Source of the DNA: Paraburkholderia aspalathi
Lineage (GTDB): Bacteria; Pseudomonadota; Gammaproteobacteria; Burkholderiales; Burkholderiaceae
DNA length: 64,000 bases
Reading direction: 5' to 3'
Assembly (NCBI RefSeq): GCF_900116445.1
Contig: NZ_FPBH01000018.1
Location: 124,001-188,000 of the forward strand
Shown here: one piece after another, positions 8,927 through 17,573 of the stretch
Layout of the letters: the number at the start of each line of letters is the position of its first letter
Numbering within the stretch: the stretch's first letter is position 1
Program-made: the position numbers and the translations under genes
Notes under the pieces: model-generated
Database searches by the model: none
The model's input: only the letters and a program-made list of their open reading frames with translations
What the model was told of the DNA's origin: nothing

Positions 8927-10873
8927 CTACTCGCCGCGCGTGGGCATTGCCGGCGTCCGCACGAATACTCGCAACAACTCGTCGGTGTCGCCTGGGCGCG
9001 CACCCGACCAGAACAGCCGCCAATCGCCTGCCGGCGCGCGCGGATTGTCACGGCGGCCCTGCTGGATCAGCCACGTACACTCGGTCGCCGCGGGATTCGT
9101 TGTCGGTTGATGCTCGATGCCGGTGTAGTAGTACAGCATCGGCGCTTCGGATTCGCCGAGATCCATACTCGCCATGCAATCCCCATCGTTCCACTCGATA
9201 TTCATCCTGGCGCCGAGGTTTTCGAACACGGAGCGGTAGCTCTTCCCGTAGTCGAGCCACGGCAGCAGCAGTGTGCTCACCAAGCCCCACGCGAGGATCG
9301 CACCTGCACACCAGCTCAACACACCGCGCCATTTGCCGGTGTATTTGAAGACCGGCAGGAGCCACAGCCAGCCGAGCGTCATCAGCAGCGCGGCTGCGAT
9401 CAGCCCGGGCTTGACCGGCAGCACCCAGTCGAGCGGTAACCAACGGCCGAGCCGGTGCAGCGACGCATGCGTGTTAGCCGGATCGCTCATGATCGACCAG
9501 ATGATCCACGCGAGCGCGGCCGTGCTGCCGAACAGCACACGGCTCGCCATGTCCCAGCCTGCGTGCAGACGCCGCGGCAGCTTTTCGATGCCTTGCATCG
9601 TCACGAGGGCGAGCGGGGCGATGAACGGCAGGATGTACAGTTCGCGCACGGTTGCCGAGCTTTGCAGTACGGCGAACCCGGTGCCCGCGAAGATCACCGG
9701 CAGAGCGACACGCGGATCGCGCCAGCGGCGCCATCCGCCGCCGGCGAGCGCGGCCAGGGCAAGTGGCACCACCGGAAAGCCGACGGTCAGCACGGTGCGC
9801 AGCACGAACCAACGGCTTTCGTTTTCAGAGCCGAGTTCCGCGACCGAAAAGCCGAAGAAGCGGCCGATGTTGTTGTCCCACAGCCAGACCTTGAAGAGCG
9901 CTTCGGAGCGCAGATAGAAACAGATCGGCCAGATCAGCGCGAAGGGCGCGCAGACCAGCGCGGCGATACCGAGCGCGCCCGCAAAGCTGCGCGTGCGGCA
10001 GGCGGGATACAGCACCAGCACCGCGACGGTGGTGGCGCCGAACACGAGCGGCACGAACAGGCCCTTGGCCAACAATGACACGCCCACACCCGCACCGAAC
10101 ATCGCCGCGCCGCTGAGAATCGCGTGGCGCCGACGGCGTGCATCGCCCCTTAGCAGGCGCGCTTCGTCGCGCAGATGCACGAGGACGAGTTCGAATAGGC
10201 CGCAAAAGCCGATTGCGGCGCCGGCCATCAGCGCGACGTCGGTCATCATGTCGTGCACGTGCTTGATGACGACGAGCGTGCTCGCGAACAAGGCCAGCGT
10301 GCCGATCACGCGGATATCGAACCAGCTCGAGGCAGCCACCGCACGGCGGGCGACGCGTGCCGTGTAGTAGACGGTTAGGCCAGCGAAGAGCGCGCTCGCG
10401 AGGCGTGCGGCGTCATGCAAGGGCAGGTAGCGGCCGAACATCCACGCTAGGCCTGCGGCGACCCAGTCGTAGATCGGCGGCTTTTCGACGAACGGCTGGC
10501 CGGCGTTGGTCGGCACGACCAGATCGCCGGTGTCGAGCATGTGCTGAATGATCCCGAACGTGTAGGTCTCGTCCTGCTTCCAGGGCTCGTGGCCCAGAGT
10601 GCCAGGCAGGAGCCACGCGCACAGGATCGCCAGCGCGGCCAGCCACATCAACGGACGAGCCGCCGTGAGCGCGCGCAAGCGCCGGGCGCCGCGCGAAGCG
10701 GGAGCGGCCGGATCCGTGGGGCCGGCAGCGGCGGGCCTTGCGGGCGCTGCGGCTTCGGTCGCGTGTGCCGAGCCGGGATGCGTGTCCGGAGCGCCGTCGG
10801 CAGGGCCGGCCGGCGCTGGCGTCGCAATCGCGACCTTCCCCGCGCGCCGGGGCGCGGATGGCTTTTCGAACAT
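8927..10873 (-). CDS. Glycosyltransferase family 39 (ArnT/PMT-like) membrane protein
   Basis: A 648-residue polytopic membrane protein. An Ala/Pro-rich cytoplasmic leader of about 70 residues precedes the first helix. The next loop carries HEPWKQDETYTF, where the Asp-Glu pair is the catalytic signature of GT39/GT83-type enzymes that use lipid-linked sugars, followed by VEKPPIYDW. About 10-12 hydrophobic segments follow and a periplasmic C-terminal domain ends the protein. Relatives transfer sugars such as aminoarabinose to lipid A or mannose to proteins; the donor and acceptor here cannot be told. The gene is monocistronic, since the next minus-strand gene upstream ends 252 bases away. Confidence 0.85.
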   Translation of the reverse strand: MFEKPSAPRRAGKVAIATPAPAGPADGAPDTHPGSAHATEAAAPARPAAAGPTDPAAPASRGARRLRALTAARPLMWLAALAILCAWLLPGTLGHEPWKQDETYTFGIIQHMLDTGDLVVPTNAGQPFVEKPPIYDWVAAGLAWMFGRYLPLHDAARLASALFAGLTVYYTARVARRAVAASSWFDIRVIGTLALFASTLVVIKHVHDMMTDVALMAGAAIGFCGLFELVLVHLRDEARLLRGDARRRRHAILSGAAMFGAGVGVSLLAKGLFVPLVFGATTVAVLVLYPACRTRSFAGALGIAALVCAPFALIWPICFYLRSEALFKVWLWDNNIGRFFGFSVAELGSENESRWFVLRTVLTVGFPVVPLALAALAGGGWRRWRDPRVALPVIFAGTGFAVLQSSATVRELYILPFIAPLALVTMQGIEKLPRRLHAGWDMASRVLFGSTAALAWIIWSIMSDPANTHASLHRLGRWLPLDWVLPVKPGLIAAALLMTLGWLWLLPVFKYTGKWRGVLSWCAGAILAWGLVSTLLLPWLDYGKSYRSVFENLGARMNIEWNDGDCMASMDLGESEAPMLYYYTGIEHQPTTNPAATECTWLIQQGRRDNPRAPAGDWRLFWSGARPGDTDELLRVFVRTPAMPTRGE

Positions 10874-11125
10874 TGGAATCTCTGATCGCGGTACGCGGCG
10901 ACTTGGGCCGCGGACTTATGCTTTGGCTATGCGTCGCATGCGGTTGCATACGAACGCTGCGATTGTAGTCCCAGTTTATTACGGCAGATTACAGAAAAGG
11001 TGTGGAATAGGGTGTTCAGCCGAACGAATTGAGCCGATTCCTCGTCAGATTGACGGGAATGGAATGTGGGGAAAGGGGATTGCGGCCGTGCGAAGCCACC
11101 GGCCGCGGGAACAGACGAGCGGTAT

Positions 11126-11872
11126 TCAGCGTCCGCCGGCGACGTCGAGCAATGCGCCCGTCACGTACGAGGCAGCGTCGCTTAGCAACCAGACGATCGA
11201 CTCGGCGACTTCGTCGGCGTGGCCGGGGCGGCCTAGCGGCGTGGTCGCGCCGAGTTGGGCGGCGCGTTCGGGCTTGCCGCCGCTGGCGTGGATTTCGGTA
11301 TCGATCAGGCCAGGGCGCACTGCGTTCACGCGCACGCCCTGCGGACCGAGTTCCTTGGCGAGGCCGATCGTCATGGTGTCGACGGCGCCTTTCGAGCCGG
11401 CATAGTCGACGTATTCGTTCGGCGAACCCAAACGCGAGGCCGCCGACGAGATGTTCACGATCACGCCACCCGCGCCGCCGCGCGTGGTCGACATGCGGCG
11501 CGCGGCTTCGCGTGCGCAGAGATACGCGCCAAGCACATTGACGTCGAACATGCGCTTCAGGCGCGCGAGGTCCATATCCGCGAGCTGGCTCGAAGGCGCG
11601 ACGATCCCGGCATTGTTGACGAGCGCATCGAGCCGGCCGAACTTTTGCTGGAGCGCGTCGAACATCGCTATCACATCGGCTTCATTGGCGACGTCGCCGG
11701 CAATCGGAAGTGCCTGGCCGCCGGCGCGTTCCACTTCAGCAGCGGTGTCCTGCGCGGCCGCGAGATTCCGCGCGTAATTCACGCCGACCGACCAGCCGCG
11801 TGCGCCCAGCAAACGCGCGGTTGCGCGGCCAATGCCGCGGCTCCCACCGGTGATCAGAACGGTTTTCGTCAT
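11126..11872 (-). CDS. Short-chain dehydrogenase/reductase
   Basis: A classical SDR of 248 residues. It has the TGGSRGIG cofactor motif at about 8-15, NNAG at about 89-92, the catalytic Ser in NISSAAS, and YAGSK giving the Tyr and Lys of the active site. The C-terminal VTGALLDVAGG is typical of FabG-like members. Substrate is unknown; membership does not prove a role in fatty acid synthesis. A GAGG ribosome binding site lies 6 bases before the ATG at 11872. It stands alone, 84 bases beyond the start of the LOG gene's 3' end. Confidence 0.93.
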   Translation of the reverse strand: MTKTVLITGGSRGIGRATARLLGARGWSVGVNYARNLAAAQDTAAEVERAGGQALPIAGDVANEADVIAMFDALQQKFGRLDALVNNAGIVAPSSQLADMDLARLKRMFDVNVLGAYLCAREAARRMSTTRGGAGGVIVNISSAASRLGSPNEYVDYAGSKGAVDTMTIGLAKELGPQGVRVNAVRPGLIDTEIHASGGKPERAAQLGATTPLGRPGHADEVAESIVWLLSDAASYVTGALLDVAGGR

Positions 11873-11956
11873 TTCAACCTCATCATTCGGGCAGGGGCCG
11901 TGGGAGCGTGCGGCGGGTGTTCGTTCAGACAGTCGGAGAAGCGTGGCAGGCGATGA

Positions 11957-12541
11957 TCAAACAGCGTCGCGTTTGACAGCCCATTTGTCGCTGACGGGCG
12001 GCTTGTAGCGTTGCAGCTTGTCGATCAGCGCGACCGGATCGGACTCCCTTTGCAGGATGTCGAAATAGGTCTGCCGCATGAAGCCTTCGTCTACCGTGTG
12101 CTTGAGGAGGGCGATCAGCGGATCGTAGAAGCCGTCGATGTTCAGCACTGCCACCGGCTTCTGGTGATAGCCGAGCTGCGCCCACGTATAGACCTCGAAG
12201 AGCTCTTCGAGCGTACCCACGCCGCCCGGCATCGCGACGAACGCGTCGGACAGGTCGGCCATCATCTTCTTGCGATGATGCATGTCGGGCACCACGTGCA
12301 ACTCGGTCAGCCCGTTATGGCCGACTTCCTTATTGACCAGCAACTCGGGAATCACGCCGATTGCACGACCGCCTTCGGCCATCACCGTATCGGCGATCAC
12401 GCCCATCAGGCCGACCTTGCCGCCGCCATAGACCAGCGCGAGATCGGCCTGCACCAGCGCACGGCCGAAGGCGCGCGCGGCTTCGGCGTACAAGGGTCTG
12501 GCTCCGTCGGAGGAGCCGCAATACACGCACACCGACTTCAT
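11957..12541 (-). CDS. LOG-family (TIGR00730) Rossmann-fold nucleoside monophosphate hydrolase
   Basis: A 194-residue lysine-decarboxylase-like Rossmann protein of the LOG family. The diagnostic PGGVGTLEE motif lies at residues 105-113, with the preceding basic block HHRKKMM (about 88-94) and a nucleotide-binding GGGKVGLMG segment. Family members release nucleobases from nucleoside 5'-monophosphates; some make cytokinins from AMP-derived substrates, and others act in purine housekeeping. The ATG at 12541 lies 2 bases after the TetR stop, so the two are co-transcribed. A longer in-frame reading running back into tetR is spurious. Confidence 0.92.
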   Translation of the reverse strand: MKSVCVYCGSSDGARPLYAEAARAFGRALVQADLALVYGGGKVGLMGVIADTVMAEGGRAIGVIPELLVNKEVGHNGLTELHVVPDMHHRKKMMADLSDAFVAMPGGVGTLEELFEVYTWAQLGYHQKPVAVLNIDGFYDPLIALLKHTVDEGFMRQTYFDILQRESDPVALIDKLQRYKPPVSDKWAVKRDAV

Positions 12542-12543
12542 AC

Positions 12544-13269
12544 TCAAACGTCCTTCGGTTCGTTGCGGGGCGCGGCGCCTTCCTTGGGCGGCAGGTAGTC
12601 GTAGAACTCGCGCTTGGGCAGCTTGCCCGAGACGAGGTCGTCGAAAATCTGCCGCGAGCGGCCGCGCAGATAAGGCGCCATCAGCGAGACGATTTGCACG
12701 CTCACCTGATGCAGTTCCGCGCGAATCGTTTCCTGCTCGTTGTACTTGCGCGGGTTCATCACGAACTGATACGACAGCCAGTACGTGCCGATTACGCCGA
12801 CGTTGGTGGCGATCACGTGCAGTTCTTCGGGCGTGGCGACCATTTCGCCGTCGGCCACGAGTTGCTCGCAGAACTGGCTTGCAAAGCGCACCTTGTGGCT
12901 GATGATCTGCTTGAAGTGTGTCTCGAGCGTGCGGTTGCGCGCCAGCAGATCGTTCAGATCGCGATACAGGAAGCGATAGCGCCACGTGAAATCGACCATG
13001 TACTGCAGGTACGACCACATCTCGTCGATCGTCGCGCGGTGGTCGTCGGGAAAGCGCAGACGCTTTTCGATCTCCTGCTCGAACTGGCTGAAGATGCTGT
13101 TGATGATGTCGTCTTTGTTGCGGAAGTGGTAGTACAGATTGCCTGGACTGATTTCCATTTCCTCGGCGATCGTCGTTGTTGTGACGTTCGGCTCGCCGAT
13201 TTCGTTGAACAGCTTCAACGATAGTTCGAGTATCCGTTCGCGGGTGCGGCGGGGAGGTTTGGCTTCCAT
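12544..13269 (-). CDS. TetR family transcriptional regulator
   Basis: A 241-residue one-component regulator. The N-terminal helix-turn-helix lies at about residues 10-57 (TRERILELSLKLFNE, TTIAEEMEISPGNLYYHFRNKDDI). The larger C-terminal half is helical and would bind a ligand that cannot be named. A palindromic site between its own -35 and -10 suggests autorepression, and a near-identical site occurs before a distant acyl-CoA dehydrogenase operon at 54 kb, hinting at an acyl-CoA-type ligand (inference). Co-transcribed with the LOG gene. Confidence 0.93.
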   Translation of the reverse strand: MEAKPPRRTRERILELSLKLFNEIGEPNVTTTTIAEEMEISPGNLYYHFRNKDDIINSIFSQFEQEIEKRLRFPDDHRATIDEMWSYLQYMVDFTWRYRFLYRDLNDLLARNRTLETHFKQIISHKVRFASQFCEQLVADGEMVATPEELHVIATNVGVIGTYWLSYQFVMNPRKYNEQETIRAELHQVSVQIVSLMAPYLRGRSRQIFDDLVSGKLPKREFYDYLPPKEGAAPRNEPKDV

Positions 13270-13394
13270 GTCGTCCGGCCCTGGTTACGCCGGGCTGGGC
13301 GCGTGGCGGCTTGCCGCTTTAGCGTGATCCACCCGGACGTGGTTGGTATTTTTGATTGAGCGTCTCAACGGTTTCCCGAGAAGACTATCGGACG

Positions 13395-13423
13395 ATTATA
13401 AACCGACCGTTCTTATACCAAAC
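13395..13423 (-). promoter_or_regulatory. Promoter and candidate TetR autoregulatory operator
   Basis: On the minus strand a perfect TATAAT occupies 13400-13395, and a weak -35-like GTTTGG sits 17 bases upstream at 13423-13418. In the spacer lies the imperfect palindrome GAACG-GT-CGGTT (13412-13401), a common arrangement for TetR self-repression. The tetR start is 126 bases downstream. Confidence 0.5.
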
Positions 13424-13502
13424 GGATACTCAGGGTTTTCATTCTTTGGGACACCGGGAAAGGGCATCAGGCGGTGCTTCGGGGTGAATTCCACAGCCAC
13501 GC

Positions 13503-14162
13503 TCAGAGCCACGCTTTGACCCAATGAACGACAAGCGGCCCGACGATCAGTCCCCATGTCATCACACACATGCCGAGCGCGACCATGACCGCCGCGCTGC
13601 CGAGATCCTTGGCACGACGCGACAACTCGTGGCGCTCGAGCGAAATCCGGTCGATGGCCGCCTCGACGCTCGAATTGAGCAATTCGACGATCAGCACCAG
13701 CAGCACCGAGCCGAGCAGCAATACACGCGACACGGGATCGACCGGCACCAGCACGCCGCACGGAATCAGAATCGCGGCGAGCGTGAGCTCCTGGCGAAAC
13801 GCGCTTTCCTCGCGGATCGCCACGCGAAATCCGGCCAGCGAATTTTTCATCGCGTGCCACGCGCGGGTCACGCCGCGATTGCCCTTGTATGGATTAAAGG
13901 GAAGCGGTGCGAATGGATCGTCGGGGCTGAGCGGTTCGTTGTGCGGCTCGCTCTCGGGGTTCGCGAGACCCTCACGGCTTGCACCGTTCATGCCGTGAAA
14001 ACCATTCGCGTGATCGACATGATTCGGCGTGCCGTGCTCGCTCACGTCGTCGAACGGCTCGATGCCGGCGGCCTCGGTGTCGACAGCGCGCAGCGCGCCT
14101 TTCGACGCGCGTGCGGCGGTGGAGTTTCGGGTTCGCATAAACGGCTCGGCGCGTCGCTTCAC
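13503..14162 (-). CDS. dgkA: Diacylglycerol kinase DgkA with N-terminal extension
   Basis: Small integral-membrane kinase that converts diacylglycerol to phosphatidic acid. The catalytic core occupies about residues 90-215: AWHAMKNSLAGFR and REESAFRQEL, followed by VELLNSSVEAAIDRI, which carries the essential glutamates and Asn, with three membrane helices. Total length from the GTG at 14162 is 219 residues, against about 120-140 for the family; the extra roughly 90 N-terminal residues are acidic and low complexity. The GTG overlaps the glycosyltransferase stop (GTGA); an ATG eight codons later (14138) is an alternative. Together with the two upstream genes it fits recycling of diacylglycerol during lipid remodelling. 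Confidence 0.9.
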   Translation of the reverse strand: MKRRAEPFMRTRNSTAARASKGALRAVDTEAAGIEPFDDVSEHGTPNHVDHANGFHGMNGASREGLANPESEPHNEPLSPDDPFAPLPFNPYKGNRGVTRAWHAMKNSLAGFRVAIREESAFRQELTLAAILIPCGVLVPVDPVSRVLLLGSVLLVLIVELLNSSVEAAIDRISLERHELSRRAKDLGSAAVMVALGMCVMTWGLIVGPLVVHWVKAWL

Positions 14163-15190
14163 GCGGCGGCGCTTTCCTCGCTATACGACGTGCGCGGCAG
14201 CGGCTTCAAATGTGCCGCGAACTGCTCCGACGCGGCTGCCCACGAGAAGCGTTCGGCCCAGGCGCGCGCATGGCTGCGCTCGATCTTCAGCGCTTCGAGG
14301 CAAGCCTCGCGCAAGTCCTCATGCATGGCGCCCGCGCCGCCGTCGCCGAGCACGTCGATCGGGCCGGTTACCGGATACGCCGCGACCGGCGTGCCGCAGG
14401 CCAGTGCTTCGAGCAGCACGAGCCCGAACGTATCGGTGCGGCTCGGGAATACGAATACGTCGGCGGCCGCGTAGACCTTGGCCAGTTCGGCTTGCGTCAG
14501 CACGCCCAGGTAATTCGCTTGCGGATAGCGCGATTTCAGTTCGGCGAGCGCCGGGCCTTCGCCGGCCACCCACTTCGAGCCGGGCAGATCGAGCTTGAGA
14601 AACGCCTCGACGTTCTTCTCGACTGCTACACGTCCCACGTACAGAAAGATCGGCCGCGCGGTGTTGAGCACCTTCGAGTCCATCTGGTGAAAGATGTCGA
14701 GGTCGACGCCGCGAGTCCACAACACCACATTGGTGAAACCGAATTTTTCGAGGTCGGCCTTGACCACGGGCGTGGGCGCCATTACCGCCAGCGACGCCTT
14801 GTGGAACCAGTGCAGAAACTTGTAGGTGGCCGCGATCGGAATGCCGAAGCGCGCCTGCACGTATTCGGGAAAGCGCGTGTGATAAGCGGTTGTGAACGGC
14901 AGCTTGTGCTTGATCGCGTAGGCGCGTGCGGCCATGCCGAGCGGGCCTTCGGTGGCGATGTGCAGCGCGTCGGGCGCGAATTCGTCAATGCGCTGATGGA
15001 GCTTGCGACGCGGCAGCAGCGACAGGCGAATCTCCGGATAGGTCGGGCACGGAATCGTCTTGAATTCGAGCGGCGTCAGCAGATCGACCTGGTGGCCGAG
15101 CGCGGTGAGTTCGCGCGTGGTGTTCTTCAGCGTGCGCACGACGCCATTGACCTGCGGTTCCCATGCATCGGTGACGATCATGATCTTCAT
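14159..15190 (-). CDS. GT4-family glycosyltransferase, possibly a diacylglycerol glycosyltransferase (Agt-like role)
   Basis: A 343-residue GT-B glycosyltransferase. The N-terminal domain starts MKIMIVTDAWEPQVNGVV, typical of GT4 enzymes that glycosylate lipids. The C-terminal donor-binding domain contains FLYVGRVAVEKN, VAGEGPAL, and the RTDTFGLVLLEALACGTPV segment with the retaining-GT EX7E-type signature. No membrane span is obvious. The gene sits between a PlcP-like phosphoesterase (30 bases upstream) and dgkA (overlapping), which suggests that its acceptor is diacylglycerol. Many GT4 enzymes modify other acceptors, so the sugar and lipid are unproven. Confidence 0.85.
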   Translation of the reverse strand: MKIMIVTDAWEPQVNGVVRTLKNTTRELTALGHQVDLLTPLEFKTIPCPTYPEIRLSLLPRRKLHQRIDEFAPDALHIATEGPLGMAARAYAIKHKLPFTTAYHTRFPEYVQARFGIPIAATYKFLHWFHKASLAVMAPTPVVKADLEKFGFTNVVLWTRGVDLDIFHQMDSKVLNTARPIFLYVGRVAVEKNVEAFLKLDLPGSKWVAGEGPALAELKSRYPQANYLGVLTQAELAKVYAAADVFVFPSRTDTFGLVLLEALACGTPVAAYPVTGPIDVLGDGGAGAMHEDLREACLEALKIERSHARAWAERFSWAAASEQFAAHLKPLPRTSYSEESAAA

Positions 15191-15220
15191 CGGTTTAGGC
15201 CCAATAGAAGTGGAGAGGGA

Positions 15221-16162
15221 CTACGCGGTCGCCCGGGCCTTTTGCACGCCGACTTCCGGTGCGCGCATCACGGTCCAGTAGATCACCTTGAGTTCGCCTT
15301 CATACGTCTCGACGAGTGCGGACAGGCTTTCGACCCAATCGCCGTCGTTGCAATACAGCACACCGTCGATGTCGCGGATTTCGGCTTTGTGAATGTGCCC
15401 GCAGACCACGCCGTCGCAACCGCGGCGGCGCGCTTCGTCGGTCATCACGCGCTCGAACGACGAAATGAAATTCACCGCGTTCTTCACCTGATGCTTCAGG
15501 TATTGCGACAGCGACCAGTACGGAAAGCCGAGCCGGCTGCGGATCCGGTTGAACCAGCGGTTCAGGATCAGGATCATCGTGTAGAGCGTGTCGCCGAGAT
15601 AGGCGAGCCACTTCGCGTGCTGGATCACGCCGTCGAACAGATCGCCGTGCACAATCCACAGGCGCTTGCCGGCGAGCGTCGTGTGGAACGCTTCGCCGCG
15701 CACGTGGATGTCGCCGAACGCGAGGTCGCAGAACTGGCGCGCGGCTTCGTCGTGATTGCCCGGCACGTAGATGACCTGGGTGCCTTTGCGTGCTTTACGC
15801 AGCACCTTCTGCACGACGTCGTTGTGCGCCTGCGGCCAGTACCAGCCTTTTTTCAACTGCCAGCCGTCGATGATGTCGCCCACGAGGTACAGGTATTCCG
15901 ACTCGTTGTGACGCAGGAAGTCGAGCAGATACGGCGCCTGACAACCGCTCGAGCCGAGGTGGATGTCGGACAGCCAGATGGTGCGATAGCGGTGTGGTTC
16001 GGCGTGGTCGTCGTCGTGATGGCTGGCTTGCGCGTCGAGCGGCAGTGACGGCACAGGCAACGGCAAGCCGTGGCTAGGGTTGGGTTCCGGGCGGAACGCG
16101 ACAGGGTCGACGCTCGGGCCGGTCTGGCGGAACAGGGAAGTCGCGGACGTTTTGGGGTCCAT
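15221..16162 (-). CDS. PlcP-like metallophosphoesterase (LpxH/UDP-diacylglucosamine hydrolase superfamily)
   Basis: A 313-residue calcineurin-type phosphoesterase. Metal ligands are complete: SDIHLG (Asp66, His68), GDIIDG (Asp96), GNHDE (Asn136, His137), VHGD (His172) and GHIH (His256, His258). The long conserved stretches WYWPQAHNDVVQKVLRKA and PYWSLSQYLK, together with the KNAVNFI segment, resemble the PlcP phospholipase C of Sinorhizobium more than LpxH of lipid A synthesis. PlcP releases diacylglycerol from phospholipids under phosphate starvation. The first 55 residues are a Pro/His-rich extension before the catalytic domain. It is the first gene of a plcP-GT4-dgkA run with a Pho-box-like site 45 bases upstream. 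Automatic annotation as LpxH is the alternative. Confidence 0.85.
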   Translation of the reverse strand: MDPKTSATSLFRQTGPSVDPVAFRPEPNPSHGLPLPVPSLPLDAQASHHDDDHAEPHRYRTIWLSDIHLGSSGCQAPYLLDFLRHNESEYLYLVGDIIDGWQLKKGWYWPQAHNDVVQKVLRKARKGTQVIYVPGNHDEAARQFCDLAFGDIHVRGEAFHTTLAGKRLWIVHGDLFDGVIQHAKWLAYLGDTLYTMILILNRWFNRIRSRLGFPYWSLSQYLKHQVKNAVNFISSFERVMTDEARRRGCDGVVCGHIHKAEIRDIDGVLYCNDGDWVESLSALVETYEGELKVIYWTVMRAPEVGVQKARATA

Positions 16163-16206
16163 GGCTCACGCGTCGAGTTGCGGTGCCCGTATTGCGCCAG
16201 TCGCGC

Positions 16207-16224
16207 GTGACCGTGCCGTGACAG
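16207..16224 (-). promoter_or_regulatory. Pho-box-like PhoB site upstream of the PlcP-like gene
   Basis: Reading the minus strand, CTGTCAC (16224-16218), spacer GGCA, then CGGTCAC (16213-16207) form two 7-bp direct repeats 11 bases apart. These match the Pho-box half-site CTGTCAT at 6 and 5 of 7 positions. A weak -10-like CAATAC lies 12 bases downstream, around 16194-16189. The spacer is GC-rich, unlike the AT-rich consensus, so this remains a prediction. Confidence 0.6.
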
Positions 16225-16263
16225 TCACGAGAAGTTCTTATTACTGTGGCGGGAGAGGGAGGG

Positions 16264-16785
16264 TCAGCGCTCGACGCTGATCACGCGTGTTCCGGCGAGG
16301 CGGTCGTGCAGGAATTGACGTTGCGAATCGAAACGGCCGGTGGCGGCCCACAGCACGAACCAGATCGCGGCGATCACCAGCGTCTGTGGTACAGAGAGGC
16401 CCAGCAACGGATGCAGCGCGAGCGGCGGCAAAAACCACAGCCACGCCAGCACGTAACGAACGATCGCCCGGCCCGTGGACAACGGCGCGCCGTTAGCGGC
16501 GACGACGCGCAGGCGCCAGGTTTTCATCGGCAGCGTCTGGCCGCTGTGGGTCCAGAACCAGACGAAATACAGACCGACCACGAGGCCGATCCACGCGGCG
16601 AGCAGGTTGTGATGGGTGAGACCGTTGCGCTGCTGCGTCAACGTGCTGAACAGATAGCCGGCGATGAACACGACGCCAAACAGGATCACCGCTTCGTAGA
16701 GCAGTGCGGCAAGGCGCCGGCGAACGGTGGGCGCGTTGCCGGATGATTCGGCGGGCAGTGTCGAGGTGGCGAGCGGCTGGGACAC
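16264..16785 (-). CDS. RDD family membrane protein
   Basis: A 173-residue membrane protein with the RDD domain: the RRLAALLYEAVILFG segment (the usual Arg-x3-Asp-Asp pattern is changed to R..Y-E here), then hydrophobic segments, the TLPMKTWRLRVV motif, and a C-terminal block ending in QRQFLHDRLAGTRVI. I chose the GTG at 16785, 13 bases after the DUF3106 stop; the in-frame extension upstream is Arg-rich and overlaps that gene. Last gene of the sigma factor operon. Some RDD proteins are Na+/H+ antiporters; the function here is unknown. Confidence 0.85.
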   Translation of the reverse strand: MSQPLATSTLPAESSGNAPTVRRRLAALLYEAVILFGVVFIAGYLFSTLTQQRNGLTHHNLLAAWIGLVVGLYFVWFWTHSGQTLPMKTWRLRVVAANGAPLSTGRAIVRYVLAWLWFLPPLALHPLLGLSVPQTLVIAAIWFVLWAATGRFDSQRQFLHDRLAGTRVISVER

Positions 16786-16798
16786 AGTGGGGCGCGGA

Positions 16799-17557
16799 TC
16801 AGGAGCCGTTGAAGATCGAAGGCGCCTCGGCCGGCGAAACCGGCACCGGCGTGGCGGGCACGAAGCTGCCCGCAGCGGGAATCGCCGGCGTGACGGCCGG
16901 GCTCGGCAATGCAGCTGCCGCCGCGGCACTCGCCGCTGCGGCACCGCTCGCGCCGTGCTCGCGGGCATTGACCAGACGGTCGAGGCCCTTGATCTCGGTC
17001 TTGCCGGACGGCGGTGCGCTCACGACGCTCGGGCGCCGCTTACGCTCGCTCGCGGCGAGCCGCTCCTTCTGCTCTTCCGGCAATTGCTGATAAGTCTTCC
17101 ACGCGTTCTGGCGGGTTTCGCGCGGCAACTCCTTCGACACCTGGTAGTTTTCGCGGGCAACGCGCCGCTGATCGGGTGTCATGCGCACCCATTCAGTCAT
17201 TCGGTCATGCAGGCGTTTTTGCGCATCAGGCGATAACTTCGGATAACGCGCGGCGATCTTGATCCATTTTCGCTTGCGTTCGTCGCTGAAGGAATCCCAT
17301 ACGCCCGCGAACGGCGCGAGCGCAAGGTGCTCGGCCGAGCTCAGGCGCGACCATGCCAACGGGCTATTGTTGCCGGACAGGCCCGGCAGTTCGACGGCGA
17401 GCGTTGGCGCGGGCGCCTTGGCGGTTGCGTTGCCGCCCGCGGCAGGCGCACTGGCGGTCGACGGGCTCGGATAAAAGCGCGGATACGTCGCGGCAAACGA
17501 CACGAGGGCCGCGATCGCGCATCCGAAAACAACGGCCAAGCCGCGCTTGTAACTCAC
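16799..17557 (-). CDS. DUF3106 domain protein, probably periplasmic
   Basis: A 252-residue protein with one N-terminal hydrophobic segment (LAVVFGCAIAALVSFAATY), so probably anchored and facing the periplasm. The central DUF3106 region repeats short W..L.PEQR-like units: LAPFAGVWDSF, RKRKWIKIA, EWVRMTPDQRRVARENY, WKTYQQLPEEQKERL. This pattern recalls the LTxxQ repeats of CpxP/ZraP periplasmic stress sensors, but that is an analogy, not homology shown here. The tail is Ala/Pro-rich. I start at the GTG at 17557 because GGGAG lies about 8 bases upstream; an in-frame ATG at 17623 lies inside DUF3619. Confidence 0.85.
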   Translation of the reverse strand: MSYKRGLAVVFGCAIAALVSFAATYPRFYPSPSTASAPAAGGNATAKAPAPTLAVELPGLSGNNSPLAWSRLSSAEHLALAPFAGVWDSFSDERKRKWIKIAARYPKLSPDAQKRLHDRMTEWVRMTPDQRRVARENYQVSKELPRETRQNAWKTYQQLPEEQKERLAASERKRRPSVVSAPPSGKTEIKGLDRLVNAREHGASGAAAASAAAAAALPSPAVTPAIPAAGSFVPATPVPVSPAEAPSIFNGS

Positions 17558-17573
17558 CCGAAGAATCTCCCGC

